Positions 17,454 to 25,829 of a stretch of DNA of 35,700 nucleotides are shown in pieces. The first letter of the stretch is position 1, and every line of letters begins with the position of its first letter. Source of the DNA: an uncultured Lewinella sp. (GTDB lineage Bacteria > Bacteroidota > Bacteroidia > Chitinophagales > Saprospiraceae). A program made the position numbers and the translations under genes. Below the pieces are notes generated by a model, which searched no databases, had not been told where the DNA came from, and worked only from the letters and a program-made list of their open reading frames with translations. The stretch is from NCBI GenBank assembly GCA_913057725.1, contig CAJXOS010000059.1, positions 1 to 35,700 on the forward strand, read 5' to 3'.

Positions 17454-20255
17454 TCAACGTTGAAGGTATTCGGTCGGGGTACACCCGAAACGTTGTTTAA
17501 ATTTTGCGGTGAAATAGGATGCACTTTCGATACCAATCTCATATCGAACCTCCGCTACGGTCGCAAACTGGCGGGTTTCCAGTAGGTGCCTTGCATGTTG
17601 CAGCCGTAGCTCCAAAATAAACTTCACTGGACTAAGACCGGAAATTTGAGTGAGTACGCGAGATAAATTTCGTTGGCTATAACCTAAGTGTTTGGCCAAT
17701 GCTTCTACGGAAAGTGTCGTGTCGTCGAGTTTTTCGCGAACAAAGTCTTCAGCCTTTTTTATAAGCTCTTCTTCTGGAGTCAGGCCAACATCTGCTGGCG
17801 TAGAATTCAATGCAATCTCCCGCTCTAATTTATTCTCTAGTAAGTTGTGTACTCTAGCTTTGAGTTCTGGCAAACTAAAGGGTTTAGTGACATAGTCGTC
17901 AATCCCTAGCTTAAAGCCTTTAATCTTGTCTTCCGGTAAAGTCCTCGCCGTCAGTAATAGAAACGGGATCCGTTTCCAATTAGGGTGACGGTTAATGGTC
18001 TCACGAAGGCCAAAGCCATCCATTACAGGCATCATTACATCCGATATGATGATGTCGAATTCCTGTTGCTCAAGCATCTGTATAGCGATTGCACCATTTT
18101 CTGAGAGATGGCAATCATAGTCTCCCCGTAGCTTCTCCAGGAGGTAGTTACTCATCTCTGGATTATCCTCGACGATCATTACTTGTGGCCGGCGAGAATG
18201 AAACATCAGGGCTGGAGCCGTCGATAGCGTGACCGGTTCTTCTTTTTCTTTATTCGGCATCGGCTCATATGACGCCAACGTACCTGTTGTAATGGGTAGT
18301 TCTAACTGAAAACTACTTCCTTTTTGCCATTCGCTTTCAGCCATAAGCTCTCCACCTAATAAAGTAGCCAACTGGTGAGAAAGTGATAAGCCAATTCCCG
18401 TACCACCTTGCGGCTGTTTCTGAGAACTTTGGTAGAACCGATTAAAGATATGTGGTAGATCATCGGGGTGGATGCCTTGGCCAGTATCCGTGAGCCTAAG
18501 TCTGAGTAGAGGTTGAATGCTGTCAGCCAGCGCCGCTCCATCTATCCAAAGTGAGATCTTTCCGCCAGGGGGAGTAAATTTTAAGGCATTACTGATAAGG
18601 TTGTTGAGAATCTTTTCCAGCTTAGGTACATCAATACTTGCTTGTGGCAAGGTGTCTGTAGTCTCCCATGCCAGGGTTACGTTCTTGATGTCAGCTGCCG
18701 ATTGAAACGAAAAAAAGACTCTTCTTAAAAAGGAATGTAGATTGATTTCAGTGAAGTTTGGCGCAAGCTCTCCGGCTTCTAGTTTTGATAAGTCTAAGAT
18801 CTCGTTGATCAAGCTGAGTAGGCGTTGACTGTTTTGGTGGGCACGTTCTAAGTCCGGTTTAAGGTTGACTTGTTTTACCTTCTTCAGAACTTCTTCTAGA
18901 GGGCTAGAAATAAGGGTTAAAGGAGTTCGAAGTTCATGTGACACGTTGGTGAAGAAATTGGTCTTGAGTTCGTCAATTTCCCGGAGACGTTCTGCTTCTT
19001 TGGCTTCAGTAGCCAACGCTATTTCAACTTCTCGTTTGCGTTGCCGCTGGCGGTAGAGGAAAAACTGGAACGTTCCAGCGGTCAATAATAAGAGCACAAG
19101 GCCACTGTAAAGAAGCTGGTTTCGCGCGTTCTTTTGTTCGGCTAGCGCTAACTGTTGTTCGGTTATTTGCTGATTCTTGCGCTCTGTTTCAAAGCGATCG
19201 TTGTTCTCTCGAATTTGTCGGGAAAGGGTTTCATTAAAGGTGGAGTCTTTATAGGCACCATTCATTTGTGAATAGGCAAAAGCATTGGTATAGTCACCCA
19301 GGGCAGCGTAGGCTTCACTTAAGCGCGCCGTTGCATCACGAATATTAGGGTAAAGCGGGATTTCTTGAGCGATTTTCAGGGCATCTCGCAATTGCTGGAT
19401 GGCTAGAGCATAGTTTTTTTGCTGCAGATGAATATTGCCGGTTTCCAATAATACATCAGCAATCCCTCCAAGGCTTTCATTGTTCGTGTGAAGCTGCTGA
19501 GATTTTTCCAGGGCAGCTAAGGCTAAATCTATTTGTTCTTGCTGGGCATAAAGTAATCCTAGACTGAAATAGGCCCAAGCCTCACCCACCTTGTTGTTTA
19601 ATTCTTGGTAAACATCAATCGCTTTCAACGTATAGCTTTCAGCTTGTGCAGCATCACGAGTATACTGACCAATTGATTCCATCACCGCTGCAACCCGCCC
19701 CCTACGATCAAGCTTTTGGAATAGTTGAAGCGATTTTTCCAGGTGCTGCATACCTCCTTCGTAGTCATCATTACGGTAGTACAAGGTAAAGCGACCCAAC
19801 ATCAGTTCGGTATCGGCAATAAGGAGGGTGTCTCTGCTCGCTTCGGCCAATTGGTAAACCTGTTCGGCTACTTCCCAAGCACGGTCAGGGCGATCTGAAG
19901 AGGAAAGGACTCCGGTATAGTGGCGTAGCGCATCAAAGAGACGGATGGTGTCTTGAGTAGCCGTAGCTAATTCAATCGCAGGCAATAAAATCCTTTCGGA
20001 CTCCCAGGGCTGTCCTTGGTTATAGTGGTTTCGTGATAACCAAATTCTACATTGTATATGAGATTCATTATCACCTTGAGCTGTCGCAAGCTCAATACAA
20101 CGTTGAGCGGCAGCTATTTTATCGGCATCACTCAGCTGAGCTTTTCTTTCTAGTAAACTCCGATAGATTAGCACGGAGTCCTGCGTACTTCCAAAAACAA
20201 AGAAAAGTAAGAATGCTAGTAGTAAACCCGGGGCACGTATACTATTGAAGCCCAT
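17454..20255 (-). CDS. TPR hybrid histidine kinase with receiver and AraC-type domains
   Basis: 933 residues. In order: a signal or anchor at 10-24, tetratricopeptide-type repeats from about 45 to 335 (presumably periplasmic), a coiled stretch, and a transmembrane helix (381-400). The kinase follows with His440 in NVSHELRTPLTL, the N box at NNLISNALKF (551-560), DTGQGI (590-595) and GGTGIGLSL (617-625). A receiver domain (691-805) carries phosphoacceptor Asp739 and Lys791, and an AraC/XylS helix-turn-helix region (about 833-933) ends the protein. All parts of a phosphorelay and its DNA output are in one chain. Unlike most Bacteroides hybrid systems, the sensor is TPR rather than beta-propeller. 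It lies 96 bases after a lytic transglycosylase gene on the same strand, so cotranscription is possible. The signal is unknown. Confidence 0.93.
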   Translation of the reverse strand: MGFNSIRAPGLLLAFLLFFVFGSTQDSVLIYRSLLERKAQLSDADKIAAAQRCIELATAQGDNESHIQCRIWLSRNHYNQGQPWESERILLPAIELATATQDTIRLFDALRHYTGVLSSSDRPDRAWEVAEQVYQLAEASRDTLLIADTELMLGRFTLYYRNDDYEGGMQHLEKSLQLFQKLDRRGRVAAVMESIGQYTRDAAQAESYTLKAIDVYQELNNKVGEAWAYFSLGLLYAQQEQIDLALAALEKSQQLHTNNESLGGIADVLLETGNIHLQQKNYALAIQQLRDALKIAQEIPLYPNIRDATARLSEAYAALGDYTNAFAYSQMNGAYKDSTFNETLSRQIRENNDRFETERKNQQITEQQLALAEQKNARNQLLYSGLVLLLLTAGTFQFFLYRQRQRKREVEIALATEAKEAERLREIDELKTNFFTNVSHELRTPLTLISSPLEEVLKKVKQVNLKPDLERAHQNSQRLLSLINEILDLSKLEAGELAPNFTEINLHSFLRRVFFSFQSAADIKNVTLAWETTDTLPQASIDVPKLEKILNNLISNALKFTPPGGKISLWIDGAALADSIQPLLRLRLTDTGQGIHPDDLPHIFNRFYQSSQKQPQGGTGIGLSLSHQLATLLGGELMAESEWQKGSSFQLELPITTGTLASYEPMPNKEKEEPVTLSTAPALMFHSRRPQVMIVEDNPEMSNYLLEKLRGDYDCHLSENGAIAIQMLEQQEFDIIISDVMMPVMDGFGLRETINRHPNWKRIPFLLLTARTLPEDKIKGFKLGIDDYVTKPFSLPELKARVHNLLENKLEREIALNSTPADVGLTPEEELIKKAEDFVREKLDDTTLSVEALAKHLGYSQRNLSRVLTQISGLSPVKFILELRLQHARHLLETRQFATVAEVRYEIGIESASYFTAKFKQRFGCTPTEYLQR

Positions 20256-20351
20256 GTGCTTTGATTGTCAGTTATAGCATTGAAGCTAACAACAATTTAT
20301 TACAACTGCTCCTTCGTGAGCCCGAAGAATTAATTTTAGCCATCAGAGTTA

Positions 20352-21383
20352 CTATCCAACTACGGAGACGGCAGGATTGCCGATTAGCTTAAACGCCAAT
20401 AACCAATCCCAAGGCTCTTCTTCCTGAACAATCGCGGCAAATACCGGTGAAGGGGTGCTCGTTGGATAAATGGAGTAGATAATTGGGTGGTCCATTCTTT
20501 TAAGCTGATTCCCTATGCGCATGAGGTGTTTGTGTCGTGAGGCATTAGCAACTTCGGCAGGAATGTAGATCGTTGCCGTAACACCATTGCGAGCCTGGAA
20601 TTTTCCATTTAAAGAGGCCGGGTTGTGCCGTTGGAGTATTGACTTACTACAAGAAAAGTAGTTGGCTAGCTCCTGTACATCAGTAGAGCGTTGACAATGA
20701 TATGGAACGAGTTGTTCAGTAGAACGTTTTTTGCCAGGAAATCCGTGAAGTACAGGGTTCTCAGCGATTGTGGCAATGGTAAGTACTCTAGGGATATATC
20801 GCCGGGTTTGTCTAGGGAGATAACGACTTATCTCATGATAGAAATAACCTTTAGCGCGCCGTTGCGCCTTACGAACGTTTCCTGCGCCGCAGTTATAGGC
20901 AGCAAGTGCCAGCAACCAGTCTCCAAATTGAGAGTGTAACTGCTTTAGATATTTGGCGGCGGCATGGCTCGCCTTTTTTGTGTGGAGTCGTTCGTCCGTT
21001 TGCCCGTTGATTTTCAGACCTAGCCCTCTACCTGTCGCTGGCATTATTTGCCAAAGACCTGCGGCGCCAGCTGGTGAAAAAGCTTGCGCTAGCAACCGAC
21101 TCTCGGCCATTGGCAAGTACTTAACCCACTGGGGAATATCATGCTCCAATAGTGCACGATCAAATTCAGCTTCGAAGGTTGGGATTCGAGCTAGCATTTC
21201 GCCAGTTTCTTTCTGGCCACTCTGTGTGTATCGGTAATAAGCCCGCTGTAGATAAGCAGTGTCTTGAACTGCTAAGCAGGACTTGAGGTAAGCCAGGTCG
21301 GACATACAATCAGACCTAAGGATAGGGGGGGCGATTACAGTACAGCATAACCATACTATAACCCATCTGGGTAGGCTTCTCAT
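20352..21383 (-). CDS. Lytic transglycosylase (SLT domain)
   Basis: 343 residues. An N-terminal hydrophobic stretch (7-22) acts as a signal or anchor. The family 1 SLT domain carries catalytic Glu94 in LPMAESRLLAQ, the GAAGLWQIMPATG motif (106-118) and AAYNCGAGNV (161-170). Such enzymes cleave the MurNAc-GlcNAc bond of murein to give 1,6-anhydroMurNAc ends. The C-terminal part (about 230-300) contains a weak LysM-like segment (DVQELANYFSCSKSILQRHN) but no clean LysM domain. It is a paralogue of the gene at 21670-22788 and shares its layout, including a GQTDERL/GQVDERL segment. The kinase gene follows 96 bases downstream. It is MltD-like in arrangement, but I give no symbol. Confidence 0.9.
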   Translation of the reverse strand: MRSLPRWVIVWLCCTVIAPPILRSDCMSDLAYLKSCLAVQDTAYLQRAYYRYTQSGQKETGEMLARIPTFEAEFDRALLEHDIPQWVKYLPMAESRLLAQAFSPAGAAGLWQIMPATGRGLGLKINGQTDERLHTKKASHAAAKYLKQLHSQFGDWLLALAAYNCGAGNVRKAQRRAKGYFYHEISRYLPRQTRRYIPRVLTIATIAENPVLHGFPGKKRSTEQLVPYHCQRSTDVQELANYFSCSKSILQRHNPASLNGKFQARNGVTATIYIPAEVANASRHKHLMRIGNQLKRMDHPIIYSIYPTSTPSPVFAAIVQEEEPWDWLLAFKLIGNPAVSVVG

Positions 21384-21591
21384 TTTGTGTAGGGCGTTGT
21401 AGTTTTCTCGTGCATACGGTGATTCAATACCTTATTTAACTATGTAGCATAGCTATAAAGCAGATCAACTTTTTTCTTGGGTCTTCAGTAAGTGCCCGTA
21501 TGTGTGTAGTAGTGTGGGCAAAATTAGATGCCTCCCAAAGCTCTTGTTATGAGAGTTTTACGGCAGTTTTAGAAAAAGGTTTCAAACAGGT

Positions 21592-21642
21592 AAAAACAGT
21601 GAGCCCCTTTCGATCAGAATGACTGACCAGAAAGGGGCTCAC
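21592..21642 (-). terminator. Terminator of the upstream lytic transglycosylase gene
   Basis: A 13-base perfect stem (21599-21611 with 21630-21642, GTGAGCCCCTTTC arm) has an 18-base loop that is itself partly self-complementary. On the minus strand it is followed by TGTTTTTA. It ends the gene stopping at 21670. Confidence 0.85.
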
Positions 21643-21669
21643 AAAGAAGGTAACGTCTAGTTATGTCGC

Positions 21670-22788
21670 TTATGGGCGAGCCACTCGACGTGGTAAGTAA
21701 ACGTTTAAGGTCTGATTAACCGTAAGCTGCTCACTACCGAGTCCGTTCCAAGCGATCAATTCTTCTTTAGAACACTGGAATAATACGGCAAGTGTGTCGA
21801 GACTATCACCAGGTACAGTAACGTACTGGCTCTTCTGCCGATTGGCAGGAACAACCAAGTTGCTGTTTTCAAGGTAACGCTCGGCAAACTGGTTAGCGAT
21901 GCGAGTTGGTACGGTAATATATTGCCCCTTGCTACTAGCTGAAATCAATCCTTGCTGATAAGAAGGATTAAGACGAGTTAGCGTCCGGTAGCTCATTTCT
22001 AATTCACGAGCAACTGTTCCTAAGTGAATAGAACGGTTGATCTTAAATGTACGTGTGTCCAGTAGGTCGTAATCTGGAAAATCAGGGCTCAAACCGTGAG
22101 CCGCGTGATAGTTCATCAGATAAGCAGCAGCTACGAAGCGAGGTACGTAGCGTTGAGACTCTGTCGGCAAGTATGCACGTAGGGTCCAGTAATCACTGCT
22201 ACCTGCAACACGCATTGCTTTGCGTACGCGGCCAGGGCCACAGTTGTAGGCGGCAAGTACAAGTGCCCAATCGCCAAATTGCTGATACAAGCTACCCAGC
22301 ATGCGTACAGCAGCTTCAGTAGCTTTGTGTGGATCGAGGCGCTCATCAACCTGACCGTTTACAGTCAAGCCGTACAAACGAGCTGTGCTAGGCACAAACT
22401 GCCAAAGACCAGCAGCACCAACAGGAGAAAATACAGCAGGGCGTAAAGAAGATTCAACGATTGGCAAGAACTTCAATGTCTCAGGCAAACCATACATACG
22501 TAGGTAGTGCTCAAAGATTGGGAAGTAAATCTTTGCCCGTCCTAGAATATCTTCTGAATCGTGCTGACCTTCAACCGTAAAACGGCGAATTAGTGATTTG
22601 ATCTGTGGGGTATTGCGAGCGTCAAAAGGAAGGCCGATTTGGGCAATGCGCTCTTCCACAGTTTCATCCGAAAGGCGAGTGTCGAAAAAAGTAGAATTTT
22701 CAGTTGCTTTCGAATTGGGATTAGTGTATCCTGTTGTCACCGATACTAATAGCAGCATCGGGACAAGGAATGTCCACGGGAATTTCAT
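21670..22788 (-). CDS. Lytic transglycosylase with LysM domain (MltD-like)
   Basis: 372 residues from ATG 22788. The frame also opens at TTG 22806, but the ATG gives a clean signal peptide (MKFPWTFLVPMLLLVSVTTG). The SLT domain has the catalytic Glu112 in LPIVESSLRP, GAAGLWQFVPSTA, and AAYNCGPGRV at 179-188. A C-terminal LysM domain (about 320-367: VTVPGDSLDTLAVLFQCS through LTVNQTLNVYLP) should bind murein. It cleaves murein glycan strands from the periplasmic or outer-membrane face. A strong terminator follows, so it is a separate unit from the paralogue at 20352-21383. Repeated GGGG elements lie in its 5' region (22839-22917). Confidence 0.92.
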   Translation of the reverse strand: MKFPWTFLVPMLLLVSVTTGYTNPNSKATENSTFFDTRLSDETVEERIAQIGLPFDARNTPQIKSLIRRFTVEGQHDSEDILGRAKIYFPIFEHYLRMYGLPETLKFLPIVESSLRPAVFSPVGAAGLWQFVPSTARLYGLTVNGQVDERLDPHKATEAAVRMLGSLYQQFGDWALVLAAYNCGPGRVRKAMRVAGSSDYWTLRAYLPTESQRYVPRFVAAAYLMNYHAAHGLSPDFPDYDLLDTRTFKINRSIHLGTVARELEMSYRTLTRLNPSYQQGLISASSKGQYITVPTRIANQFAERYLENSNLVVPANRQKSQYVTVPGDSLDTLAVLFQCSKEELIAWNGLGSEQLTVNQTLNVYLPRRVARP

Positions 22789-22838
22789 TGTTTTCAGTTT
22801 CGTCAAACAAAGTCCGGCTTGTCTTCGAAACGCAATCG

Positions 22839-22917
22839 TTGGGGATTAACAACGACTGGGGATAGCATTTCTATTGGGGTAGCCGGTTTTCACCTGGTTT
22901 ATCCTTTTTGGGGATAA
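22839..22917. repeat. Four spaced TGGGGAT-type repeats
   Basis: The copies are TTGGGGATTA (22839-22848), CTGGGGATAG (22856-22865), TTGGGGTAG (22874-22882) and TTGGGGATAA (22908-22917). The G runs start at 22841, 22858, 22876 and 22910, that is 17, 18 and 34 bases apart. They lie 50-130 bases upstream of the ATG of the minus-strand transglycosylase gene, in which direction they read TATCCCCA. They could be binding sites for one regulator. Confidence 0.5.
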
Positions 22918-23108
22918 TTTGTTACCAAATGTGTACAAATAAAGACTTCACTTCTTGTTAAAAGTCACAGCAAAGCTATTGGCTTTATAAAAGTGAGGCA
23001 AGCTTTTCCGATTTTCGACCCGGATTTAGGGATAAAACTCTATTTTTCAACGGTTTGGTGTGCAGAGGCGGTGAAATTTTCTCCTACTTATGTATTCTAA
23101 ACTAACAG

Positions 23109-23177
23109 CCGACCGATATAAATCGGAGGTTTGCTAGGGTGGGACCGAATAATATAGTGGTCGGAGGAGAACCTTCC
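23109..23177. promoter_or_regulatory. Overlapping inverted repeats upstream of moaD
   Basis: CCGACC (23109-23114) can pair with GGTCGG (23159-23164). GACC (23143-23146) can pair with the same GGTC (23159-23162), and CCGAT (23113-23117) with ATCGG (23122-23126). GGAGGTT (23125-23131) can pair with most of AACCTTCC (23170-23177). The alternatives exclude one another, as in an RNA switch, but the stems are short and I recognise no known riboswitch. Confidence 0.3.
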
Positions 23178-23277
23178 TTGAAGTTAAAAGAAAGTGTTAA
23201 AGTTTTGTTAAAAAAACCTTAAAAAAGCAAAGGTTTGGACCAAAAACGGTCGAATTAAGAACATTAAACATATGTAA

Positions 23278-23520
23278 ATGGAGGTTGAAATCATGGCTTT
23301 TGGGATTGCGCGTGATATCTTCGGTGCACCAGCAATTCAGTTAAATTTAGCAGAAAAAGCTACCGTTAAACAACTGCTTGAGGAGCTTTATGTTACCTAT
23401 CCAGCACTACAAGAATTGCGGTCGGTAGCAATTGCAGTAAATGCAGAATATGCATCGCCAGAGCAAGAAATTTTAGCTGGAGATGAAGTGGTAATCATTC
23501 CTCCCGTAGCAGGAGGGTAA
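23278..23520 (+). CDS. moaD: MoaD/ThiS-family sulfur carrier (molybdopterin synthase small subunit)
   Basis: 80 residues with a beta-grasp fold and a C-terminal Gly-Gly (IIPPVAGG), the residue pair that is adenylated and thiocarboxylated for sulfur transfer. With MoaE it converts precursor Z (cyclic pyranopterin monophosphate) to molybdopterin. ATG 23278 is kept because the first beta strand (VEIMAFGIARDIFG) needs residues before the second ATG at 23293. It is directly preceded by ATG-TAA (23272-23277), a minimal start-stop. moaE follows after 22 bases, which favours MoaD over ThiS. Other molybdenum cofactor genes are not in the window. Confidence 0.9.
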   Translation: MEVEIMAFGIARDIFGAPAIQLNLAEKATVKQLLEELYVTYPALQELRSVAIAVNAEYASPEQEILAGDEVVIIPPVAGG

Positions 23521-23542
23521 TAAGTTAAGCTACTATATAACT

Positions 23543-23962
23543 ATGGCTATTGATATACAATTATTGAAAAAACCACTGTCTCTACAGGATTGTCAAGACT
23601 GGGTGGCAGGTGCAGCTTGCGGTGGTATCGTACACTTTGTAGGGACGGTACGGAAGCAGACTGGCGGACGTGCTGTTGAGCGCCTTGATTTTGAGGCTTA
23701 TGAACCTATGGCAATAGCAGAGATGCGCAAGATTGCTGAGGCGTTGAAGGAGCGCTGGCCTGCAGAGCGCGTGGCTATTCACCACCGAGTAGGCACATTG
23801 GCAATAGGTGAAATTGCCGTCATTATTGCGGTAGCTACCCCTCACCGGGTAGAAGCTTTTGCGGCCTGTCAATATGCTATTGATACATTGAAGCAAACAG
23901 TTCCTATTTGGAAAAAGGAGGTGTTTACTGACGGAGAAGTTTGGGTAGCCGCGCATCCTTAA
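23543..23962 (+). CDS. moaE: Molybdopterin synthase catalytic subunit
   Basis: 139 residues, near the usual length of about 150. Motifs of MoaE are present: GGIVHFVGTVRKQTGG (27-42), LDFEAYEPMAIAEM (48-61), HHRVGTLAIGE (80-90), HRVEAFAACQYAIDTLK (101-117) and VPIWKKE (120-126). The lysines Lys117 and Lys124/125 match those needed for catalysis in E. coli MoaE. The enzyme inserts two sulfurs from thiocarboxylated MoaD into precursor Z. It is cotranscribed with moaD, and the glycosyltransferase frame begins 12 bases downstream. Confidence 0.95.
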   Translation: MAIDIQLLKKPLSLQDCQDWVAGAACGGIVHFVGTVRKQTGGRAVERLDFEAYEPMAIAEMRKIAEALKERWPAERVAIHHRVGTLAIGEIAVIIAVATPHRVEAFAACQYAIDTLKQTVPIWKKEVFTDGEVWVAAHP

Positions 23963-23974
23963 TTCATTGCAGCA

Positions 23975-25093
23975 GTGCTACTAACTCTACTAGCTCTGGC
24001 TTTGGCGATGTGCTCCATACTGCAACTATGGTATTGGGGCTACTTATTTTCGCACCTGGCCAAATTCGAGTTGCCTGAACAAGTAGAGGACCCTCAAAAG
24101 GTGCTTCCTCCATTAAGTGTAATTATCTGTGCGCGGAATGAAGCGGAGAACCTAAAAAAGAACCTACCCTATTTTTTGGAACAGGATTATCCAAACTTTG
24201 AGATCCTGGTAGTCGATGATCACTCTACTGACAAAACCGCAGAAGTGGTTTTGGAATTTCAAAAAAAATTTTCGACCTTACGCTTGCTTTCAATCCAGAA
24301 CAAGACTTCTCTGGGTAAAAAAGCAGCTTTGAGCTTGGGCATTAAACAAGCGAGCTTTGAAAGACTTTTCTTATCTGATGCAGATTGTCGGCCAATAAGT
24401 CGACAATGGCTGAGGGTATCACAACGATCATTAACAGAGCAGAATACTATTGTGCTTGGTTATGGTCCTTACCTACAACGAGACGGATGGCTAAATCGCT
24501 TTATTCGTTTTGAGGCTTTCTACACTGCCATACAATATTTTTCTTTTGCACTTGCTGGCCATCCCTATATGGGTGTGGGTCGTAATCTGGCTTATCACCG
24601 TTCCATATTTTGGCAAGCAAAAGGCTTTAGCGAGCATGAGCATCTGGTTTCCGGAGACGATGATCTCTTGGTAAATCAAATGGCGCATGCCGGGAATACT
24701 ACGATTAATCTTTTTCCGGAAACTCGGATTTATTCCGATCCGGCAACCTCTTGGAGAGGCTACTACATCCAAAAACGACGCCACCTAAGTGTGAGCAGTC
24801 ATTATCGCTGGCAACACCAAATCGCATTGGGCGCACTGGCTTTTAGCCACTTTGCCTTTTATGTGCTAAGTGTTCTGATTTTGATCTTGTCTCCGGCTTG
24901 GTGGCCAATATTGACACTAAATTATTTGGTGCGGATGAGCGTAGTCCTCCATGTATCTCATGGAACCAGCAAACATCTGGGCGAGCAAAATTTGCTTCCC
25001 TTTCTCCCTATGCTGGATCTCCTTTACTTGGTTTTCTATCTCGTCTTCGCACCGTCATTATTAACCGGTAGCCGAATACGAAAATGGAAGTAG
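23975..25093 (+). CDS. Family 2 glycosyltransferase with membrane segments
   Basis: 372 residues. One N-terminal transmembrane helix (about 2-22) is followed by a GT-A domain: PLSVIICARNEAEN (46-59), VVDDHSTDKT (79-88), the metal-binding SDAD (134-137) and GDDDLL (227-232) as the likely catalytic-acid region. QKRRHLSVSSHYRW (266-279) resembles the Q/RxxRW motif of processive enzymes. Two or more helices follow at 283-325 and 340-362. It probably builds a membrane lipid-linked or polysaccharide sugar. The donor and acceptor are unknown. The start is GTG, 12 bases after moaE, and the end overlaps the next gene by 10 bases, so all four genes look like one operon. Confidence 0.88.
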   Translation: MLLTLLALALAMCSILQLWYWGYLFSHLAKFELPEQVEDPQKVLPPLSVIICARNEAENLKKNLPYFLEQDYPNFEILVVDDHSTDKTAEVVLEFQKKFSTLRLLSIQNKTSLGKKAALSLGIKQASFERLFLSDADCRPISRQWLRVSQRSLTEQNTIVLGYGPYLQRDGWLNRFIRFEAFYTAIQYFSFALAGHPYMGVGRNLAYHRSIFWQAKGFSEHEHLVSGDDDLLVNQMAHAGNTTINLFPETRIYSDPATSWRGYYIQKRRHLSVSSHYRWQHQIALGALAFSHFAFYVLSVLILILSPAWWPILTLNYLVRMSVVLHVSHGTSKHLGEQNLLPFLPMLDLLYLVFYLVFAPSLLTGSRIRKWK

Positions 25094-25740
25094 CAATTAA
25101 AAACCCAAGACTAACACAGAAGGCGCTCAACGATTATCAGCTTGTAGAGAAAGCGAAGTCGGGGTGTCAACAATCCTATGCACAGTTGTTAGAGCGTCAT
25201 CAGTCTAGCATCTATCACTTGATGCTGCGCATGACCAACGATCGTGAAGACGCCCATGATCTGACGATCGAAGCCTTTGGTAAGGCCTTTACACGTATGG
25301 CATCATACGTGCCTAATTATGCCTTTAGCACTTGGTTGTACAAAATTGCAGTGAACAACTGCATCGACTTTGTGCGCAAGAAGAAACTTACTATTCTGTC
25401 AATCGACGAGCGCATCGATGAAGAAAGCCAGCAGGACTATTCCAGCACCCTGCACGCTACTGGTCTTAATCCGGAAGAAGCGGTAATCAGAGATCAGCGT
25501 ATTGGCTTGATGCGTCACTTACTTACTCGCTTGAGTGATAAGTATCGGATCATGATCGAGTTGCGCTACTTCAAGGAAATGAGCTACGAAGAAATTGCTA
25601 CTGAGCTCAACATTCCATTGGGTACCGTGAAAGCACAATTGTTCCGTGCTAAGGAACTATTATCAGATTTGCTGCAGCGTCCAGGTGCAAGTGCCTATCT
25701 AGAGGTACGCCGCCCAGCACGCCGTCGTGCAGCAGTTTAA
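25084..25740 (+). CDS. ECF-type RNA polymerase sigma factor
   Basis: 218 residues. Region 2 (about 30-98) contains LLERHQSSIYHLMLRMTNDREDAHDL and FSTWLYKIAVNNCIDFVRKKK. Region 4 (about 140-195) contains LSDKYRIMIELRYFKEMSYEEIATELNIPLGTVK, a clear helix-turn-helix. The basic C-terminal tail (RRPARRRAAV) is longer than in most ECF factors. It overlaps the glycosyltransferase gene by 10 bases and has no anti-sigma gene next to it, so it may be constitutively active or controlled by expression alone. Similar anti-sigma-less factors occur widely in Bacteroidota. A strong terminator follows at 25783. Confidence 0.92.
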   Translation: MEVAIKNPRLTQKALNDYQLVEKAKSGCQQSYAQLLERHQSSIYHLMLRMTNDREDAHDLTIEAFGKAFTRMASYVPNYAFSTWLYKIAVNNCIDFVRKKKLTILSIDERIDEESQQDYSSTLHATGLNPEEAVIRDQRIGLMRHLLTRLSDKYRIMIELRYFKEMSYEEIATELNIPLGTVKAQLFRAKELLSDLLQRPGASAYLEVRRPARRRAAV

Positions 25741-25782
25741 ATTCTCAGCCTGGAAAGAACATCTACTTATCTCTTATAAGAC

Positions 25783-25829
25783 AAAGCCCCGCTGGTAGTC
25801 TAAAGCTATCAGCAGGGCTTTTCTTTTTA
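25783..25829 (+). terminator. Terminator after the sigma factor operon
   Basis: A 16-base stem with one mismatch and one G-T pair (25783-25798 with 25806-25821, AAAGCCC arm) has a 7-base loop and is followed by TTCTTTTT. Confidence 0.85.

Larger units (their letters stand above)
22789..23277. other. 489-base intergenic region between a transglycosylase gene and moaD
   Basis: No gene is supported here. The left part (22839-22917) has four TGGGGATA-like repeats on the plus strand. The middle (22920-23090) is AT-rich without clear structure. The right part (23109-23177) has mutually exclusive inverted repeats. Both flanking genes read outward, so promoters for each must lie here, but I find no full TAnnTTTG match in convincing position. 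TTAAAGTTTTG at about 23199 is only a weak candidate for moaD. Confidence 0.6.

Noticed and set aside
22841..22913. G-quadruplex from four GGGG runs
   Set aside because: Loops would be 13, 14 and 30 bases, too long for a stable quadruplex. A repeated protein site is the better reading.
22789..23277. Cyclic-di-AMP (ydaO) riboswitch before the transglycosylase or a molybdenum cofactor riboswitch before moaD
   Set aside because: I compared the recalled consensus cores by eye and found no convincing match on either strand.
23280..23297. GGAGG 8 bases before an internal ATG (23293), suggesting a later moaD start
   Set aside because: Starting there would remove the first beta strand of the MoaD fold. 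Bacteroidota genes seldom rely on Shine-Dalgarno sites, so the match is probably chance within codons.
25084..25740. Reading the moa-operon sigma factor as controlled by the anti-sigma protein at 31482-32057
   Set aside because: That protein is directly linked to another ECF sigma gene. Nothing in sequence ties it to the distant one.
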